From positions 82,455 to 146,454 of the forward strand of contig NZ_JBLXEC010000010.1 of NCBI RefSeq assembly GCF_048263515.1: a stretch of 64,000 nucleotides of DNA, read 5' to 3'. The translations under genes were made by a program, and so were the position numbers. Positions 21,101-28,519 of this stretch are shown here, piece by piece (position 1 is the stretch's first letter; every line of letters begins with the position of its first letter). Origin of the DNA: Marinovum sp048263515 (GTDB lineage Bacteria > Pseudomonadota > Alphaproteobacteria > Rhodobacterales > Rhodobacteraceae). Under the pieces are notes generated by a model. That model was not told where the DNA came from, did no database searches, and saw nothing but the letters and a program-made list of their open reading frames with translations.

Positions 21101-21550
21101 GGTCTGGTCCACCAGATCGGGGTTGGAGCAGACGTTGAAATAGAAATAGCTGCCCATGCCGCAGCCGGCAAAGACACCGACCGGGCCGGGCGCGGCCTCT
21201 GGCGGGCGGCCGGCGGTTTCCATCGCCTCCCAGGCGCATTCGAGGAACTGCCGGTGCTGCGGATCCATGATCGCGGCATCCTTGGGCGACAGGCCGAAGA
21301 ACTCGGCGTCGAAATCGGCGAAACCGTCGAGCGGCGCGGCAAAGGGCACGTAATTGCGGTGGCGCATCAGGCCCGGGCTTTCGCCAGCCTCGCGCAGCGC
21401 CTCTTCGTCCAGCCGGACGATGGACGAGCGGCCCGCGCGCAGGTTGTCCCAGAAGGCCTCGATCGACGAGGCACCGGGCAGGCGCGCCGCCATGCCGACA
21501 ATGGCAATATCGGTCTCGCTTATGTCTGCGAGGTCGTCATGAACACACAT
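15134..21550 (-). CDS. Type I modular polyketide synthase, KS-AT-KR-DH-ACP-TE
   Basis: A 2138-residue single-module synthase. KS: Cys186 in TACSTS, then ECHGTGT and KTNIGH. AT: Ser635 in GHSMGE; the usual YASH/HAFH specificity position reads IAAH, so the extender unit is unclear. KR: GTYLITGGFGGIG, from about residue 1160. DH, placed after KR, from about 1395, with EHRTRDGKALLPG (one residue longer than the usual HxxxGxxxxP) and HPALMDIATG. ACP: Ser1796 in GGHSL. TE: Ser1942 in GFSGGG and His2100 in GTHDSM. All catalytic residues appear present, so a beta-hydroxy or enoyl product released by the TE is plausible. AGGA lies 7 nt before ATG 21550. It is the first gene of the PKS-GT-NRPS operon. 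The acyl starter is unknown. Confidence 0.92.
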   Translation of the reverse strand: MCVHDDLADISETDIAIVGMAARLPGASSIEAFWDNLRAGRSSIVRLDEEALREAGESPGLMRHRNYVPFAAPLDGFADFDAEFFGLSPKDAAIMDPQHRQFLECAWEAMETAGRPPEAAPGPVGVFAGCGMGSYFYFNVCSNPDLVDQTGMFLLRHTGNDKDFMATRLSHILDLKGPSLNLQTACSTSLVATHYAAQSLINGECDMALAGGATIELPQGRGYLYKENEILSPDGECHAFDHRAQGTVFGSGVGVVVLRRLKDALRDGDHIWAVIKGSAVNNDGAAKAGYLAPSVEGQAAAIAEAQAMAGISAETVDYIECHGTGTYLGDPIEVAALTQAFEETTDQTGFCRIGSVKTNIGHLDTAAGVASLIKTSLALTHKEMPPSLGYEKPNPAIDFETSPFRVNDRLTPWAPRNGPRRAGVNSLGVGGTNAHVVLQEAPERPASEASDWPFQILTVTGRTKAAVEANARKLAAHLRAHPEQSLADVAFTLETGRRKFEHRRVLVAESHEQAAELLETLDPRRVFAHTALDAVPEVVFMFPGGGAQYAGMARDLYETEPVFADWIDAGLEILQPRLDYDIRALWLPREEDRQRADERLTRPSVQLPLIMIVEYALAKLWQSWGVEPVALVGHSMGENTAACLAGVMTFEDCIGLVHLRGRLFDTVPSGGMLSVSLSAEALMPYLGADLDLASVNAPELSVASGPQAALDALQKRLTAEGIDCQRVAIDIAAHSAMLEPILGEFRAYLQGLTLRPPQIPIISNRSGQPLTDAEATDPDYWVGHLRNTVRFADCIGTLARTQPRVFLEVGPGKALASLARLHPDLPANQVLGSLRHPEDRVPDDAYFLAALGRLSALGVAIDWGQVWGEARRNRVVLPTYAFQHQTYFIEPSQARATPADSFLTRSDEIETWASRMAWVPGLAACEVDVETELHLTTPETWLMFMDDAGLARRVADQLRGANHTVIEVWPGDAFARAADGSYVLAPERGREGYDLLIRDLMAHGVVPGRVAHFWLVTRDESHRPGSSYFHRVQEHGFYSLLFLAQAMEEESLPKPLHLTAFTNGAARVRQEALRWPEKSTLAGPLRVIPRELPGVTTAMVDLELTEGRTRKDRLEPLALQVLEDLLAPPANTEAALRGAKRFVRAPCALPLTATETPRVRDGGTYLITGGFGGIGLSIARRLVDEGARHIVLVSRSALPDRASWDKYRRSHGPQDATTSRIEAVEALEAQGAEVLLGEADVSNLQQMQAVAAEAQAHFGPIHGVIHAAGVVDDAPLLTKTQIGIENVLTPKIHGTKVLAEVFPDGALDWLVLFSSSSTVTAPAGQVDYVAANEYLNAFAHARQGGATRVLALNWGIWAEVGMAAQAVAERTGDLPDPPREPAGQPLLDVATFDDTGARMFEATWRPEERWALDEHRTRDGKALLPGTGTLELAAEALAAQGETGPFVIRDLTFLRPLYTPDGAATDIRLHLRRSDAGYALQLRSAVPHEGRIGWQLHAEADIALRPQVTPPPVDLAAIRARCAGGQFSDVPLRSAQEKHLDFGPRWRVLRATALGTGEGIADLVLPAEAAQDRTLLHPALMDIATGWAMELIEGYDPGALWVPMSYGQVQVFGPLPERLVSWVRNRGTNRASDPVARFDITLTDPEGNICVAIEGFSIKRLDTGGFGQAPRPAPTELRFDKAQDIQPLSPAEERLQHNLGQGIRPDEGAEAFLRALATDLPQLVVSSLDLPALIAQAGESGAAQAGGQQFERPDLDTDFVEPESDIERSLAGFWQELLGLSQVGAEDNFFDLGGHSLIAVRLFAMIKKTYRAEFPISVLFEAPTIRACAALIEARVGPQTAEAAPQGAKEDERRFTHVVPMHEGEGSARTPFFLVAGMFGNVLNLRHLANLIGSDRPFYGLQARGLYGDDQPHRDIREAARDYIAELRQVQQHGPYLLGGFSGGGITAFEMAHQLEEAGEEVALVVMLDTPLPVRRKLALKDRMLIQLQELKRGGLAYPLHWAARRIRWEIQKRRAQEVEETPEHQFHNAAIEAAFYDAIASYPMRGWHGNLHLFRPPLSGKWQVSGGRLVDADRAYVLPDNDWTGWVPGVQVEEVPGTHDSMVLEPNVRVLAARIRAAIEAAEQPEPVFVPSERAAE

Positions 21551-21647
21551 ACTGTAATCCTGCGCTTGCGCCGGGTGTCTGGATACCGAAAAATCTTGGT
21601 GAAATTAGGGCGACCGCGCAAATCGGCGGTGTGGCCGTGCCTTGCTG

Positions 21648-23015
21648 TCATGGCTGTGCCCCCGGCATCAGCCGCAGGATCGCCTCGGCATTGATTGCCC
21701 AAGCGCCCAGCGCGATCACCACGCCGACGGCGGCAAAGACCAGGTCATGCAGCGGATCCCAGGCCTGCATCTTGCGCGCCAGCCGCACCACCACCGGGTA
21801 GACCGCGATCATCGCAATCCCCTGCCCCGCCAGCGCACCCAGCAGCCCGCCGAACTGCAGGCCCGCCAGCAGCCCGGTGACCATCAGGCAGGCTCGCGTC
21901 GCCTGCAGCATGAAGAAGCGGCGGCTGTCGCCGGCGGCCACCGCCGTCTGGTCATAGGTCAGCGCCACGATCAGGGGGATTTGCACGATGGCGATCACCA
22001 CCGCCACCGGCCCGGCCATCGCGTAGCGCGGATCATAAAGCAGATCGACCAGCCAGACGCCCGAGGCGGCAAACACCGCCTGCAGCGCCATCAGCGCGGT
22101 CGAGACCAGCACCCGCATCTTGCGCAGCTTGGCGAAGTTTGCAGGATCGGCACCCGGCGGAGTTTCGCGGTAGATCGGGATCAGCACCTTGCGGGTGATC
22201 ATCAGCCCCAGCATCATCGGAAAGGAGGCGAGGAAATAGCCGATGTTGTAGACGCCGAACTGGTCGATCGGCAGGTAACGGCCGAGGATGATCTTGTCGC
22301 CTTGGTGAAACAGGAACCCCACCAGCGTCGACAGGAAGATCCACTTGCCGAAATGGATCAGCTCCTGCGCGGCGGGCCTTTCCCAGCGGAAATGGTTGCG
22401 CCGCCCCGGCAGGAAGACCGAGTTCAGCCAGAGCTGCGCCAGCATCGACAGCACGCCCGAGATCACCAACGCCCAGACCGAGCGCAGCCAGAACGCCAGC
22501 GACACCGCGAGGACAATGCCGATCACCTGGGTGCCGATGTCGAGCAGCGTCACCCGGCCCAGCATCAGGTGGCGGTTGGCGGTCTCCATCTTGGTCGGGT
22601 TGAAACCCTGGACGATCAGCGTCACCGCCATGGCAGGCAGCAGCAGCATCAGCATCGGCTCGCCGTAGATCTGCGCCGCGGGCCAGGCCAAGGCACAGGC
22701 GGCCAGCCAGAGACAGAAGCCGCGCACCACCTGGATGGTCCAGGCGGTATCGAGGAAATCCGGGTCGTCGCCGCGCTTGCTCTGCTGGATCGCCGGGGCG
22801 ACGCCCACGTCGGAAAACATCTGCAGCCCCTGCAGGAAGACCATGGTCAGGGCCATCATGCCAAAGGCTTCGGGGAAGAGCAGCCGGGTCAGGATCAGGT
22901 TCGAGGCCAGCCGGATCAGCTGGGCCGAGCCGAAGCCGCCCAGCGTGAAAAGCGCCGAGCGCAACGCCCGCGCGGTCAGCGAGCTGCCGCGGAATTTCTG
23001 CACCATGGCAATCAT
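21648..23015 (-). CDS. Wzx-like oligosaccharide flippase
   Basis: A 455-residue polytopic membrane protein of the MOP/PST superfamily. It has about 12 hydrophobic helices, and its start (FTLGGFGSAQLIRLASNLILTRLL) is typical of lipopolysaccharide or exopolysaccharide flippases. These proteins move undecaprenyl-linked repeat units from the cytoplasmic to the periplasmic face. The gene begins within the end of the upstream GT2 gene (4-bp overlap) and ends 97 bp before the PKS start, so the GT2 and flippase form their own operon unless transcription reads through into the PKS operon. It could carry either a lipid-linked glycan or a glycosylated PKS/NRPS product. Confidence 0.88.
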   Translation of the reverse strand: MIAMVQKFRGSSLTARALRSALFTLGGFGSAQLIRLASNLILTRLLFPEAFGMMALTMVFLQGLQMFSDVGVAPAIQQSKRGDDPDFLDTAWTIQVVRGFCLWLAACALAWPAAQIYGEPMLMLLLPAMAVTLIVQGFNPTKMETANRHLMLGRVTLLDIGTQVIGIVLAVSLAFWLRSVWALVISGVLSMLAQLWLNSVFLPGRRNHFRWERPAAQELIHFGKWIFLSTLVGFLFHQGDKIILGRYLPIDQFGVYNIGYFLASFPMMLGLMITRKVLIPIYRETPPGADPANFAKLRKMRVLVSTALMALQAVFAASGVWLVDLLYDPRYAMAGPVAVVIAIVQIPLIVALTYDQTAVAAGDSRRFFMLQATRACLMVTGLLAGLQFGGLLGALAGQGIAMIAVYPVVVRLARKMQAWDPLHDLVFAAVGVVIALGAWAINAEAILRLMPGAQP

Positions 23016-23854
23016 CGGCCGCGGCTCCAGCCGCTGTCGCCACCCAGCCGCGTGGCCAGCGCCACCCCGGCATAGACGACAAAACCCGATGGATCGCCCA
23101 GCGCCAGCCGCAGCTTGCGCGCGAGGCTCACCGGCGGCTTCTCGTCATTTGCGGCGAGCGCCGGATAGGCCCGGTGGATCTCGGTCACGCCGATGTTCTG
23201 CCGTCGCCGCACCCGCACCAGCGCGCGCCAGCCCTCGACCAGCGGCCAGCGATAGCGGCCGGGGACCGCGTGGCGCTCTGCCGCGGTGAACTGCAGCCTG
23301 GCAAATGTGTCGTCGGAAATGATCTGCGGCCAGTCACCCCAGCGGGCACGACCGCCGGCATTGACCGCGAACAGCCCGCAGCCCGGCACGCCCTGGGCGA
23401 TGAACGGCACCTTGCGGTAAATCCGGGCGTAGGCACGCGACACGGCGGAGCGCGGGAGCATGATCTCGAGCCGACCGCTGGCATAGGCGGGCGCGGCGCC
23501 GCTCAGGTGCTCTTCCAATTGTCCCAGGACCTCTTCATCGACCTCGACGTCAGCATCGAGATAGGCACGCACCGGCGCCCGGACAATCGCGTCACCGGCA
23601 TTGAGCGCCGCGATCTTGCTGCCTTGGGTGAGCTCGATCACATCCAGCCGCCAACCGCGGGCGGCAAACGCCTCGGAAAACCCCCGCGCCAGTGCGGCGG
23701 TGTCATCGCGGCAGCCGTTGGCAACGACGATGACCTGGGCGCGCGACGGGCCCCGCGACGCCAGAACGGCGGCGAGACAGGGCCGGATCCACTCTGCCTC
23801 GTCGTGGGCGGGGAGCACCACGGCGAGTTGGTATTGCGCCTCTTCTGGCACCAC
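23012..23854 (-). CDS. Glycosyltransferase family 2
   Basis: A 280-residue GT-A protein opening LAVVLPAHDEAEWIRPCL. It has VVANGCRDDT, the metal site YLDADVEVDE (about residues 117-126) and ISDDTFARL as the catalytic region. It would transfer a sugar by inversion in the assembly of the surface polymer. It is the first gene of a minus-strand pair with the flippase, which it overlaps by 4 bp. It is divergent from the GT4 gene across 94 bp (23855-23948), which must hold both promoters; I see no clear operator there. Confidence 0.85.
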   Translation of the reverse strand: MVPEEAQYQLAVVLPAHDEAEWIRPCLAAVLASRGPSRAQVIVVANGCRDDTAALARGFSEAFAARGWRLDVIELTQGSKIAALNAGDAIVRAPVRAYLDADVEVDEEVLGQLEEHLSGAAPAYASGRLEIMLPRSAVSRAYARIYRKVPFIAQGVPGCGLFAVNAGGRARWGDWPQIISDDTFARLQFTAAERHAVPGRYRWPLVEGWRALVRVRRRQNIGVTEIHRAYPALAANDEKPPVSLARKLRLALGDPSGFVVYAGVALATRLGGDSGWSRGR

Positions 23855-23948
23855 AGGGCCTCACATGCGATAAGTTCAGCATCCGGGACTATACATGCAA
23901 CTGTGGCCAAACCATGATGCGGCGCAGAAATTCCGCGGAAAGTCGCCC

Positions 23949-25154
23949 ATGTCCCAGCCCGACACGCTTGGTTATCTTGTGCCCCAGTTTCCGGGCCAGA
24001 CGCATATCTTCTTCTGGCGCGAGATTGCCGCGCTTGAAGCCATGGGCGTCACGCCAGTGCTGTTTTCGACCCGAAGGCCGCCGGCTGGCCTGATCGCGCA
24101 TGACTGGTCAGAGGCGGCGATGGCGCGCACCACCTATCTGGGCGAGGTCTCCCTGCGCCGCGCTGCGCGGGTGCTGCCGCGCCTGCCTTGGGGCGCGCTT
24201 CTGCGCGAAGCAGGGCGCGACGGGATCGCGGTGCTGAAGGACGTGCTGGTCTGCGCCGCCGCCGGCGAGGCGCTACGCGACCACTGCGCGCGGCAGGGGA
24301 TTTCCCATGTCCACGTGCATTCCTGCGGCCGCGCCGCGCTGATCGCCGCCTTTGCCCGGCATCTTGGGGGGCCTGGGTATTCTCTGACCCTGCATGGCCC
24401 GCTGTCGGACTACGGCCCCGGCCAGCGCTACAAGTGGCGCCATGCGCGCTTTGCCACGGTGATCACCAGGAAGCTGATCGCCGAGATGCAGGCCGAATTG
24501 CCCAAGGACCTGCCGCCGATGATCCTGCGGCCGATGGGCGTCGACACCGACTACCTGCGCCGCGACACGCCCTATCGCCCGGTGCAGCCCGGCGAGGCGC
24601 TCAGAGTCTTTGCCTGCGGACGGCTCAACGTCGTCAAGGGCCACCAGGACCTGATCGAGGCGGTGCGCCAGCTGCGCGCCGCAGGCCATGACGTGACGCT
24701 GGAGATCGCCGGGCAGGACGACGATGGCGGCGGCGGCTTCCGGCTGGTGCTGGAGCAGTTGATCAAGCAGCACCGGCTGCAGGACCACGTGCGCCTGCTG
24801 GGCGCGATCGACGCGGCTTCGGTCAAGGCCCGGCTGCTCGAGGCACATGTCTTTGCGCTGGCCAGCTGGCACGAGCCTTTGGGCGTGGCCTACATGGAGG
24901 CGATTGCCTGCGGCGTGCCCACCATCGGCACCGCGGCGGGCGGCGTGCCCGAGCTGATCGACGACGGCGTCGAGGGGCTTCTGGTGCCGCCGAAAGCCCC
25001 CGAGGCACTGGCCGCAGCGCTGTTGCGCATCGCCGAGGACCCTGCGCTGGCCCAGCGCCTCAGCACCACCGGCCGCGCCCGGATCGAGCGCGACTACAGC
25101 GCGCGGCTGGGGGCTGAGGTGATCGTGTCGGAGATGCGCAAGGCTTTGGGGTGA
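23949..25154 (+). CDS. Glycosyltransferase family 4
   Basis: A 401-residue GT-B enzyme with N-terminal LGYLVPQFPGQTHIFFWREI. The donor domain opens at LRVFACGRLNVVKGHQDLI, and the nucleotide-sugar region ASWHEPLGVAYMEAIACGVP has the E-x7-E-like site. It matches the colanic-acid-type GT4 found in exopolysaccharide clusters. ATG 23949 is chosen because GGAAAG lies 6 nt upstream; an in-frame ATG at 23895 would add 18 residues with no ribosome site. It closes the polysaccharide locus on this side. It is followed by repeat-rich DNA with no further sugar genes. Confidence 0.85.
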   Translation: MSQPDTLGYLVPQFPGQTHIFFWREIAALEAMGVTPVLFSTRRPPAGLIAHDWSEAAMARTTYLGEVSLRRAARVLPRLPWGALLREAGRDGIAVLKDVLVCAAAGEALRDHCARQGISHVHVHSCGRAALIAAFARHLGGPGYSLTLHGPLSDYGPGQRYKWRHARFATVITRKLIAEMQAELPKDLPPMILRPMGVDTDYLRRDTPYRPVQPGEALRVFACGRLNVVKGHQDLIEAVRQLRAAGHDVTLEIAGQDDDGGGGFRLVLEQLIKQHRLQDHVRLLGAIDAASVKARLLEAHVFALASWHEPLGVAYMEAIACGVPTIGTAAGGVPELIDDGVEGLLVPPKAPEALAAALLRIAEDPALAQRLSTTGRARIERDYSARLGAEVIVSEMRKALG

Positions 25155-25178
25155 CTTTGACCGTTGCGCGACACGCGC

Positions 25179-25343
25179 CCCGGACTTGATCCGGGGCCTC
25201 GTGGAGGCAGGCCTGGAGGTCCCGGATCAAGTCCGGGACGGCGGTGCCTTGTAAGGTGCCGGGGTCGCTTTACGCCAACCCGGCGAGGGCACGGCGCCCA
25301 ACCGGAACAGGCGCCAAACGCAGCCCCGGACCCTGATCCGGGG
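25179..25343. repeat. Three short palindromes of the CCCCGGAnnnnnTCCGGGG family
   Basis: Three copies lie at 25179-25197, 25220-25240 and 25324-25343, in the 237-bp gap between the GT4 gene and the binding-protein gene. Each has arms of CCCCGGA/TCCGGGG type (or GTCCCGGA/TCCGGGAC) around a 5-6 nt centre reading CTTGA, TCAAG or similar. Related copies occur at 38232, 38333 (degenerate), 40903, 41210 and 41554. They look like a dispersed REP-like family. No gene is seen in this gap. Confidence 0.75.
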
Positions 25344-25391
25344 CCTCATGAGGTGAACCTTGGATATCTCACGACACCCCTCTGCGCCCCC

Positions 25392-26402
25392 CTACTCCCG
25401 CAAGATCGCATTCCGCCACTCGTTCTCGAACGCCGCCCGCTTGAGCTGGTCAAGGTAAACCAGCAGACCGGGCCCGAGGTTGATCCGGCTCAGCGCCATC
25501 TCGCTGTTGCTCAGCCAGCGGTCGACCGAGAGCGCCGGGTCGCGGCCGAAGGCCTGCGCCAGGATGTGGTCGACGAAATCCCCCGCCAGCTCCGGCTCCG
25601 GCGCCTCGACCGGGATCACCACGGTGCGCAGCATGATGGTGGTGAAATCCGAGGGCAGGATGATGCTGATCCCCGAGACATCCTGGCGCTGCAGCGCATA
25701 ACTGCCCAAGACGTTGTAGGCGACGTAGAGATCGCCAGAGGACACCGCGTCGATCATCTCGGAGGTGCAGCAGTAAAGCCGCGCGCCCAAGCCCCCCATC
25801 ACCTCGGTCAGCCGCCAGTAGGTCTCGGACACCCGGCTCTCCTGGGTGGCAAAGAGATAGCCCAACCCCGAGACCCGCACGTCATAGGTGCCCACCTTGC
25901 CGCGAAACCGCTCGGGGTTGCGGCGCAGCACGTCGATCAGGCCCTGGCGACTGCGCGGTATCCCCTCGGCGGCAAAGGCAGCATCCGAGACGACGATCGC
26001 CGCCGGCTCCTGGGTGAAGGCAAAGACCATGTCGTTCCATTTGGCCCAGGCTGGCAGATCGCGCGTCACCTCGGAGCTGTGGCGTTGCACGTGGCCGTCG
26101 TTGGCCAGCTTGGTCTGCAGGTCCATGGCACTGGAGATCACCAGATCATAAGCCGCCTGACCGCCGGTCATCTCGGCCATGACATCGGCGGAGCTGGCGA
26201 CAATATAATCGATGGACACCCCCGGCACGGTGGCCAGATAGCTCTCGATCCGCGGCGCAAAGATCGCGGTGTCCGTTGTCGAGAGAATGCGCAGGCGGCG
26301 CGTCGCATCCGCCGGGCCGAAGAGCGTGCGGTCCTCGATCTCCAGCGCTGCCACCGCAGTGGCGGCCAGTGTCAGGACAAGGGAAAGAACAAACTGGCGC
26401 AT
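25392..26402 (-). CDS. Periplasmic substrate-binding protein associated with TctDE
   Basis: A 336-residue protein with a Sec signal peptide (MRQFVLSLVLTLAATAVAA). Its mature sequence resembles ABC-type binding proteins: LRILSTTDTAIFAPRIESYL, YDLVISSAMDLQTKLA, and VRVSGLGYLFATQE. No permease or ATPase accompanies it. Its start lies 31 bp inside the end of the histidine-kinase gene, so it is the last gene of a tctD-tctE-SBP operon. Such proteins are known beside kinases of the TctE type, and it probably senses carboxylate ligands in the periplasm for the kinase rather than feeding a transporter. The sensing role is inferred from position. Confidence 0.75.
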   Translation of the reverse strand: MRQFVLSLVLTLAATAVAALEIEDRTLFGPADATRRLRILSTTDTAIFAPRIESYLATVPGVSIDYIVASSADVMAEMTGGQAAYDLVISSAMDLQTKLANDGHVQRHSSEVTRDLPAWAKWNDMVFAFTQEPAAIVVSDAAFAAEGIPRSRQGLIDVLRRNPERFRGKVGTYDVRVSGLGYLFATQESRVSETYWRLTEVMGGLGARLYCCTSEMIDAVSSGDLYVAYNVLGSYALQRQDVSGISIILPSDFTTIMLRTVVIPVEAPEPELAGDFVDHILAQAFGRDPALSVDRWLSNSEMALSRINLGPGLLVYLDQLKRAAFENEWRNAILRE

Positions 26403-27748
26403 GCACCACCTCCTGGCTGGGTTTCGAGCCGCAGGCTGCCGCCATGGGCGGCCACAACGTCTTGCACGATGGTCAGCCCGAGGCCCGAGCCCACCACTCC
26501 CTTGGCATTGCTGCCACGGGCAAACCGCTCGGTCAGGGCGGATTCGGCACCCTCGGGAAAGCCCGGCCCCTCGTCCTGCACGGCCAGGCGAATGCCGCCG
26601 GCCTCGCGCATCAGCGAGATCTCGATGCGGGTGTCGGCGGGGCTGTACTTGATGGCATTGTCGAGCAGGTTGCGCACCGCACTTTGCAGCAGGATCGCGT
26701 CGCCGCTGATCTCGCCCGGCTCCGAGCGGGTGATCTGCAGCCCGATGTCGGCGATCTCGGCCACCGGGCGGATGCGCTCGACCGCGTCGATCATCAGCGC
26801 CTGCAGATCGACCCGTTCCTGCGCCAGGCTGTCGAGCCGGAAAGAGACCATGGCGTGATCAAGCAGCTGCCCGGCGGTGCGCGAGCTTTCGTCGATCGCC
26901 TCGATCATCTCGCGCATGGCGTCGCGGTTCTCGGGCTTGTGGATGTGGCGCTGGATGATCTCGGCCTTGGTCCGCACCACCGCCAGCGGCGTGCGCACCC
27001 GGTGCGCCGCCTCGGCGATGAAATCCTCGGACCGTTTGAGCGAGGCCTCGAGCCGCGCCATGAAACCGTTGAGCGAGGTCACCAGCCGCGCCATCTCCTG
27101 CGGGACCGGTGCGTTCACCGGCCGCAGATCGGTCGGCCCCCGGCGCGAGACCGAGGCGGTGAGCCGGTCGAGCGGCCGGATCGTCGCCCGCGCGATCAGC
27201 AGCGCCAGCAGCGCAGTCAGCACAAAGAACCCGGCCCCCACCGCCAGCGACAGCCGCGAGGTCCAGGCCAGGGTCTGGCGCTGGCCCGACAGGGTCTGCG
27301 CCACGCTGACCTCGAGCACGTTGCGCCCCAGATCGGTGGCAAAGGGCCTTGTGACGGCGGCAATCCGCACGTCCTCGCCCAGGAACTCGGCCGAGAGCTG
27401 CGCCGCGCCGCGCGCCGCCACCGTCGCCGGGCGCGGCAGATCGGCATAGCCGGTCAACAGCTCGTCCCCAAGCCGCACCGCATAGAACACCCGCTCGTCG
27501 GTGATGCTGTCGAGCATCGAGAGCGCCGCATAGGGCAGGTCGACCATGACCGAACCATCGACGATCCGCGCACTGTCGAGCACCGAGAGCGCCGAGGCGG
27601 TGAGGATGTTGTCCTGGCTCTGCTGCGCCACTTGCCGCGCCACCGATTGCACCAGGAAATAGACCAGCACCGCCAGCACCGCCGAGGCGCAAAGCAGGAA
27701 CACCAGCAGCCGGCGGCGGATCGAGCCCTGGACCACCGGCTGGGTCAT
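26372..27748 (-). CDS. tctE: TctE-like sensor histidine kinase
   Basis: A 458-residue membrane kinase. A first helix (about residues 13-32) is followed by a periplasmic sensor region of roughly 125 residues, a second helix near 165-185, and a HAMP-like linker (ATIRPLDRLTASVSRRGP). The dimerisation box AAHRVRTPLAVV carries the phospho-acceptor His249. The ATPase motifs are NLLDNAIKYSPA (N box), DEGPGFPEG (G1) and GSGLGLTIV (G2). Sensors of this group control tripartite tricarboxylate transporters, here the divergent tctCBA. It overlaps the response-regulator gene by 4 bp and the binding-protein gene by 31 bp. The ligand is unknown. Confidence 0.87.
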   Translation of the reverse strand: MTQPVVQGSIRRRLLVFLLCASAVLAVLVYFLVQSVARQVAQQSQDNILTASALSVLDSARIVDGSVMVDLPYAALSMLDSITDERVFYAVRLGDELLTGYADLPRPATVAARGAAQLSAEFLGEDVRIAAVTRPFATDLGRNVLEVSVAQTLSGQRQTLAWTSRLSLAVGAGFFVLTALLALLIARATIRPLDRLTASVSRRGPTDLRPVNAPVPQEMARLVTSLNGFMARLEASLKRSEDFIAEAAHRVRTPLAVVRTKAEIIQRHIHKPENRDAMREMIEAIDESSRTAGQLLDHAMVSFRLDSLAQERVDLQALMIDAVERIRPVAEIADIGLQITRSEPGEISGDAILLQSAVRNLLDNAIKYSPADTRIEISLMREAGGIRLAVQDEGPGFPEGAESALTERFARGSNAKGVVGSGLGLTIVQDVVAAHGGSLRLETQPGGGACASLFFPLS

Positions 27749-28410
27749 GTCCGCTCCAGCTTGTAGCCAAGCCCGCGCACGGTGGTAATGGTCACATCGG
27801 TGCCGGCCAGATGCTTGCGCAGCCGCGCCACATAGACCTCGATGGCGTTCTCCGAGACGTCCTCGTCATAGGAGAACAGCCGGTCGACCAGCACCGGCTT
27901 GGAAAAGATCATCCCCGGCGCATTGATGAACACCTCGAAAAGCCGCAGCTCTCGGGTGCGCAACTGGATCGCCTCGGCGCCCACATGCAGCACGCCGCTG
28001 GCCGAATCAAAGCGAATCGCCCCGAGGGTCAGAACGCTGCTGGCGCTGCTGCCCCTGCGGCGCAGCACGGCGCGGCAGCGCGCCTCGAGCTCGGCGAAAT
28101 CGATCGGTTTGACCATGTAATCATCGGCCCCGAGATCGAGCAGGCTGATCCGGTCCGACACCTCCGAGCGGGCGGTCAGCACGATGGTCGGCGTCCGGTT
28201 CTCGGTCAGGCGCAGGTGGGTGAGAAAGCTGCTGCCATCGCCGTCCGGCAACATAATATCCAGCAATATCATGTCGTAAGAGGTGGTCGCCACGAAATCC
28301 TGGGCGGTCTCAAGGTCGCCGGCATGGTCGACGACGTGACCGTCGAGACTGAGCCGGTCGACCACCGCCGCGGCCAGCGGCGCATTGTCCTCGATCAGCA
28401 AGAAGCGCAC
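27745..28410 (-). CDS. tctD: TctD-like OmpR-family response regulator
   Basis: A 221-residue two-domain regulator: receiver domain with phospho-acceptor Asp51 (MILLDIMLPDGDG) and Lys in VKPIDF, then an OmpR/PhoB winged helix (LRTRELRLFEVF ... AIEVYVARLRKHL ... VRGLGYKLER). The start is GTG 28410, because AAGGAG lies 9 nt upstream. A longer TTG start at 28431 would put that ribosome site inside the coding region. It is expected to activate the divergent tctCBA operon when phosphorylated by TctE, probably through sites in 28411-28519. Confidence 0.88.
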   Translation of the reverse strand: MRFLLIEDNAPLAAAVVDRLSLDGHVVDHAGDLETAQDFVATTSYDMILLDIMLPDGDGSSFLTHLRLTENRTPTIVLTARSEVSDRISLLDLGADDYMVKPIDFAELEARCRAVLRRRGSSASSVLTLGAIRFDSASGVLHVGAEAIQLRTRELRLFEVFINAPGMIFSKPVLVDRLFSYDEDVSENAIEVYVARLRKHLAGTDVTITTVRGLGYKLERT

Positions 28411-28476
28411 CCGCCCTGTCTCCTTCTGCAACCCATGTCAGCTTGGTGTCAGGTTTTGCGACCAAACCCCCTTTCA

Positions 28477-28496
28477 CATGACGTGCATATGTCATG
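28477..28496. promoter_or_regulatory. Inverted repeat in the tctD-tctC intergenic region
   Basis: CATGAC-N8-GTCATG is a perfect 6-bp dyad that ends 23 nt before the tctC start codon. Next to it, GTCAG occurs twice about 10 bp apart (near 28436-28453), a spacing typical of OmpR-type direct sites. Either could be the TctD site. The dyad could instead fold in the tctC leader RNA. This is a pattern observation only. Confidence 0.4.
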
Positions 28497-28519
28497 CCGT
28501 CAAACGGGAGGAAAAGATT

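Noticed and set aside
15251..21694. A continuous open frame of over 2100 codons on the plus strand, antisense to the PKS
   Set aside because: It mirrors the PKS codon pattern in very GC-rich DNA, has no recognisable domain and no ribosome site. The minus-strand protein has intact catalytic motifs throughout.
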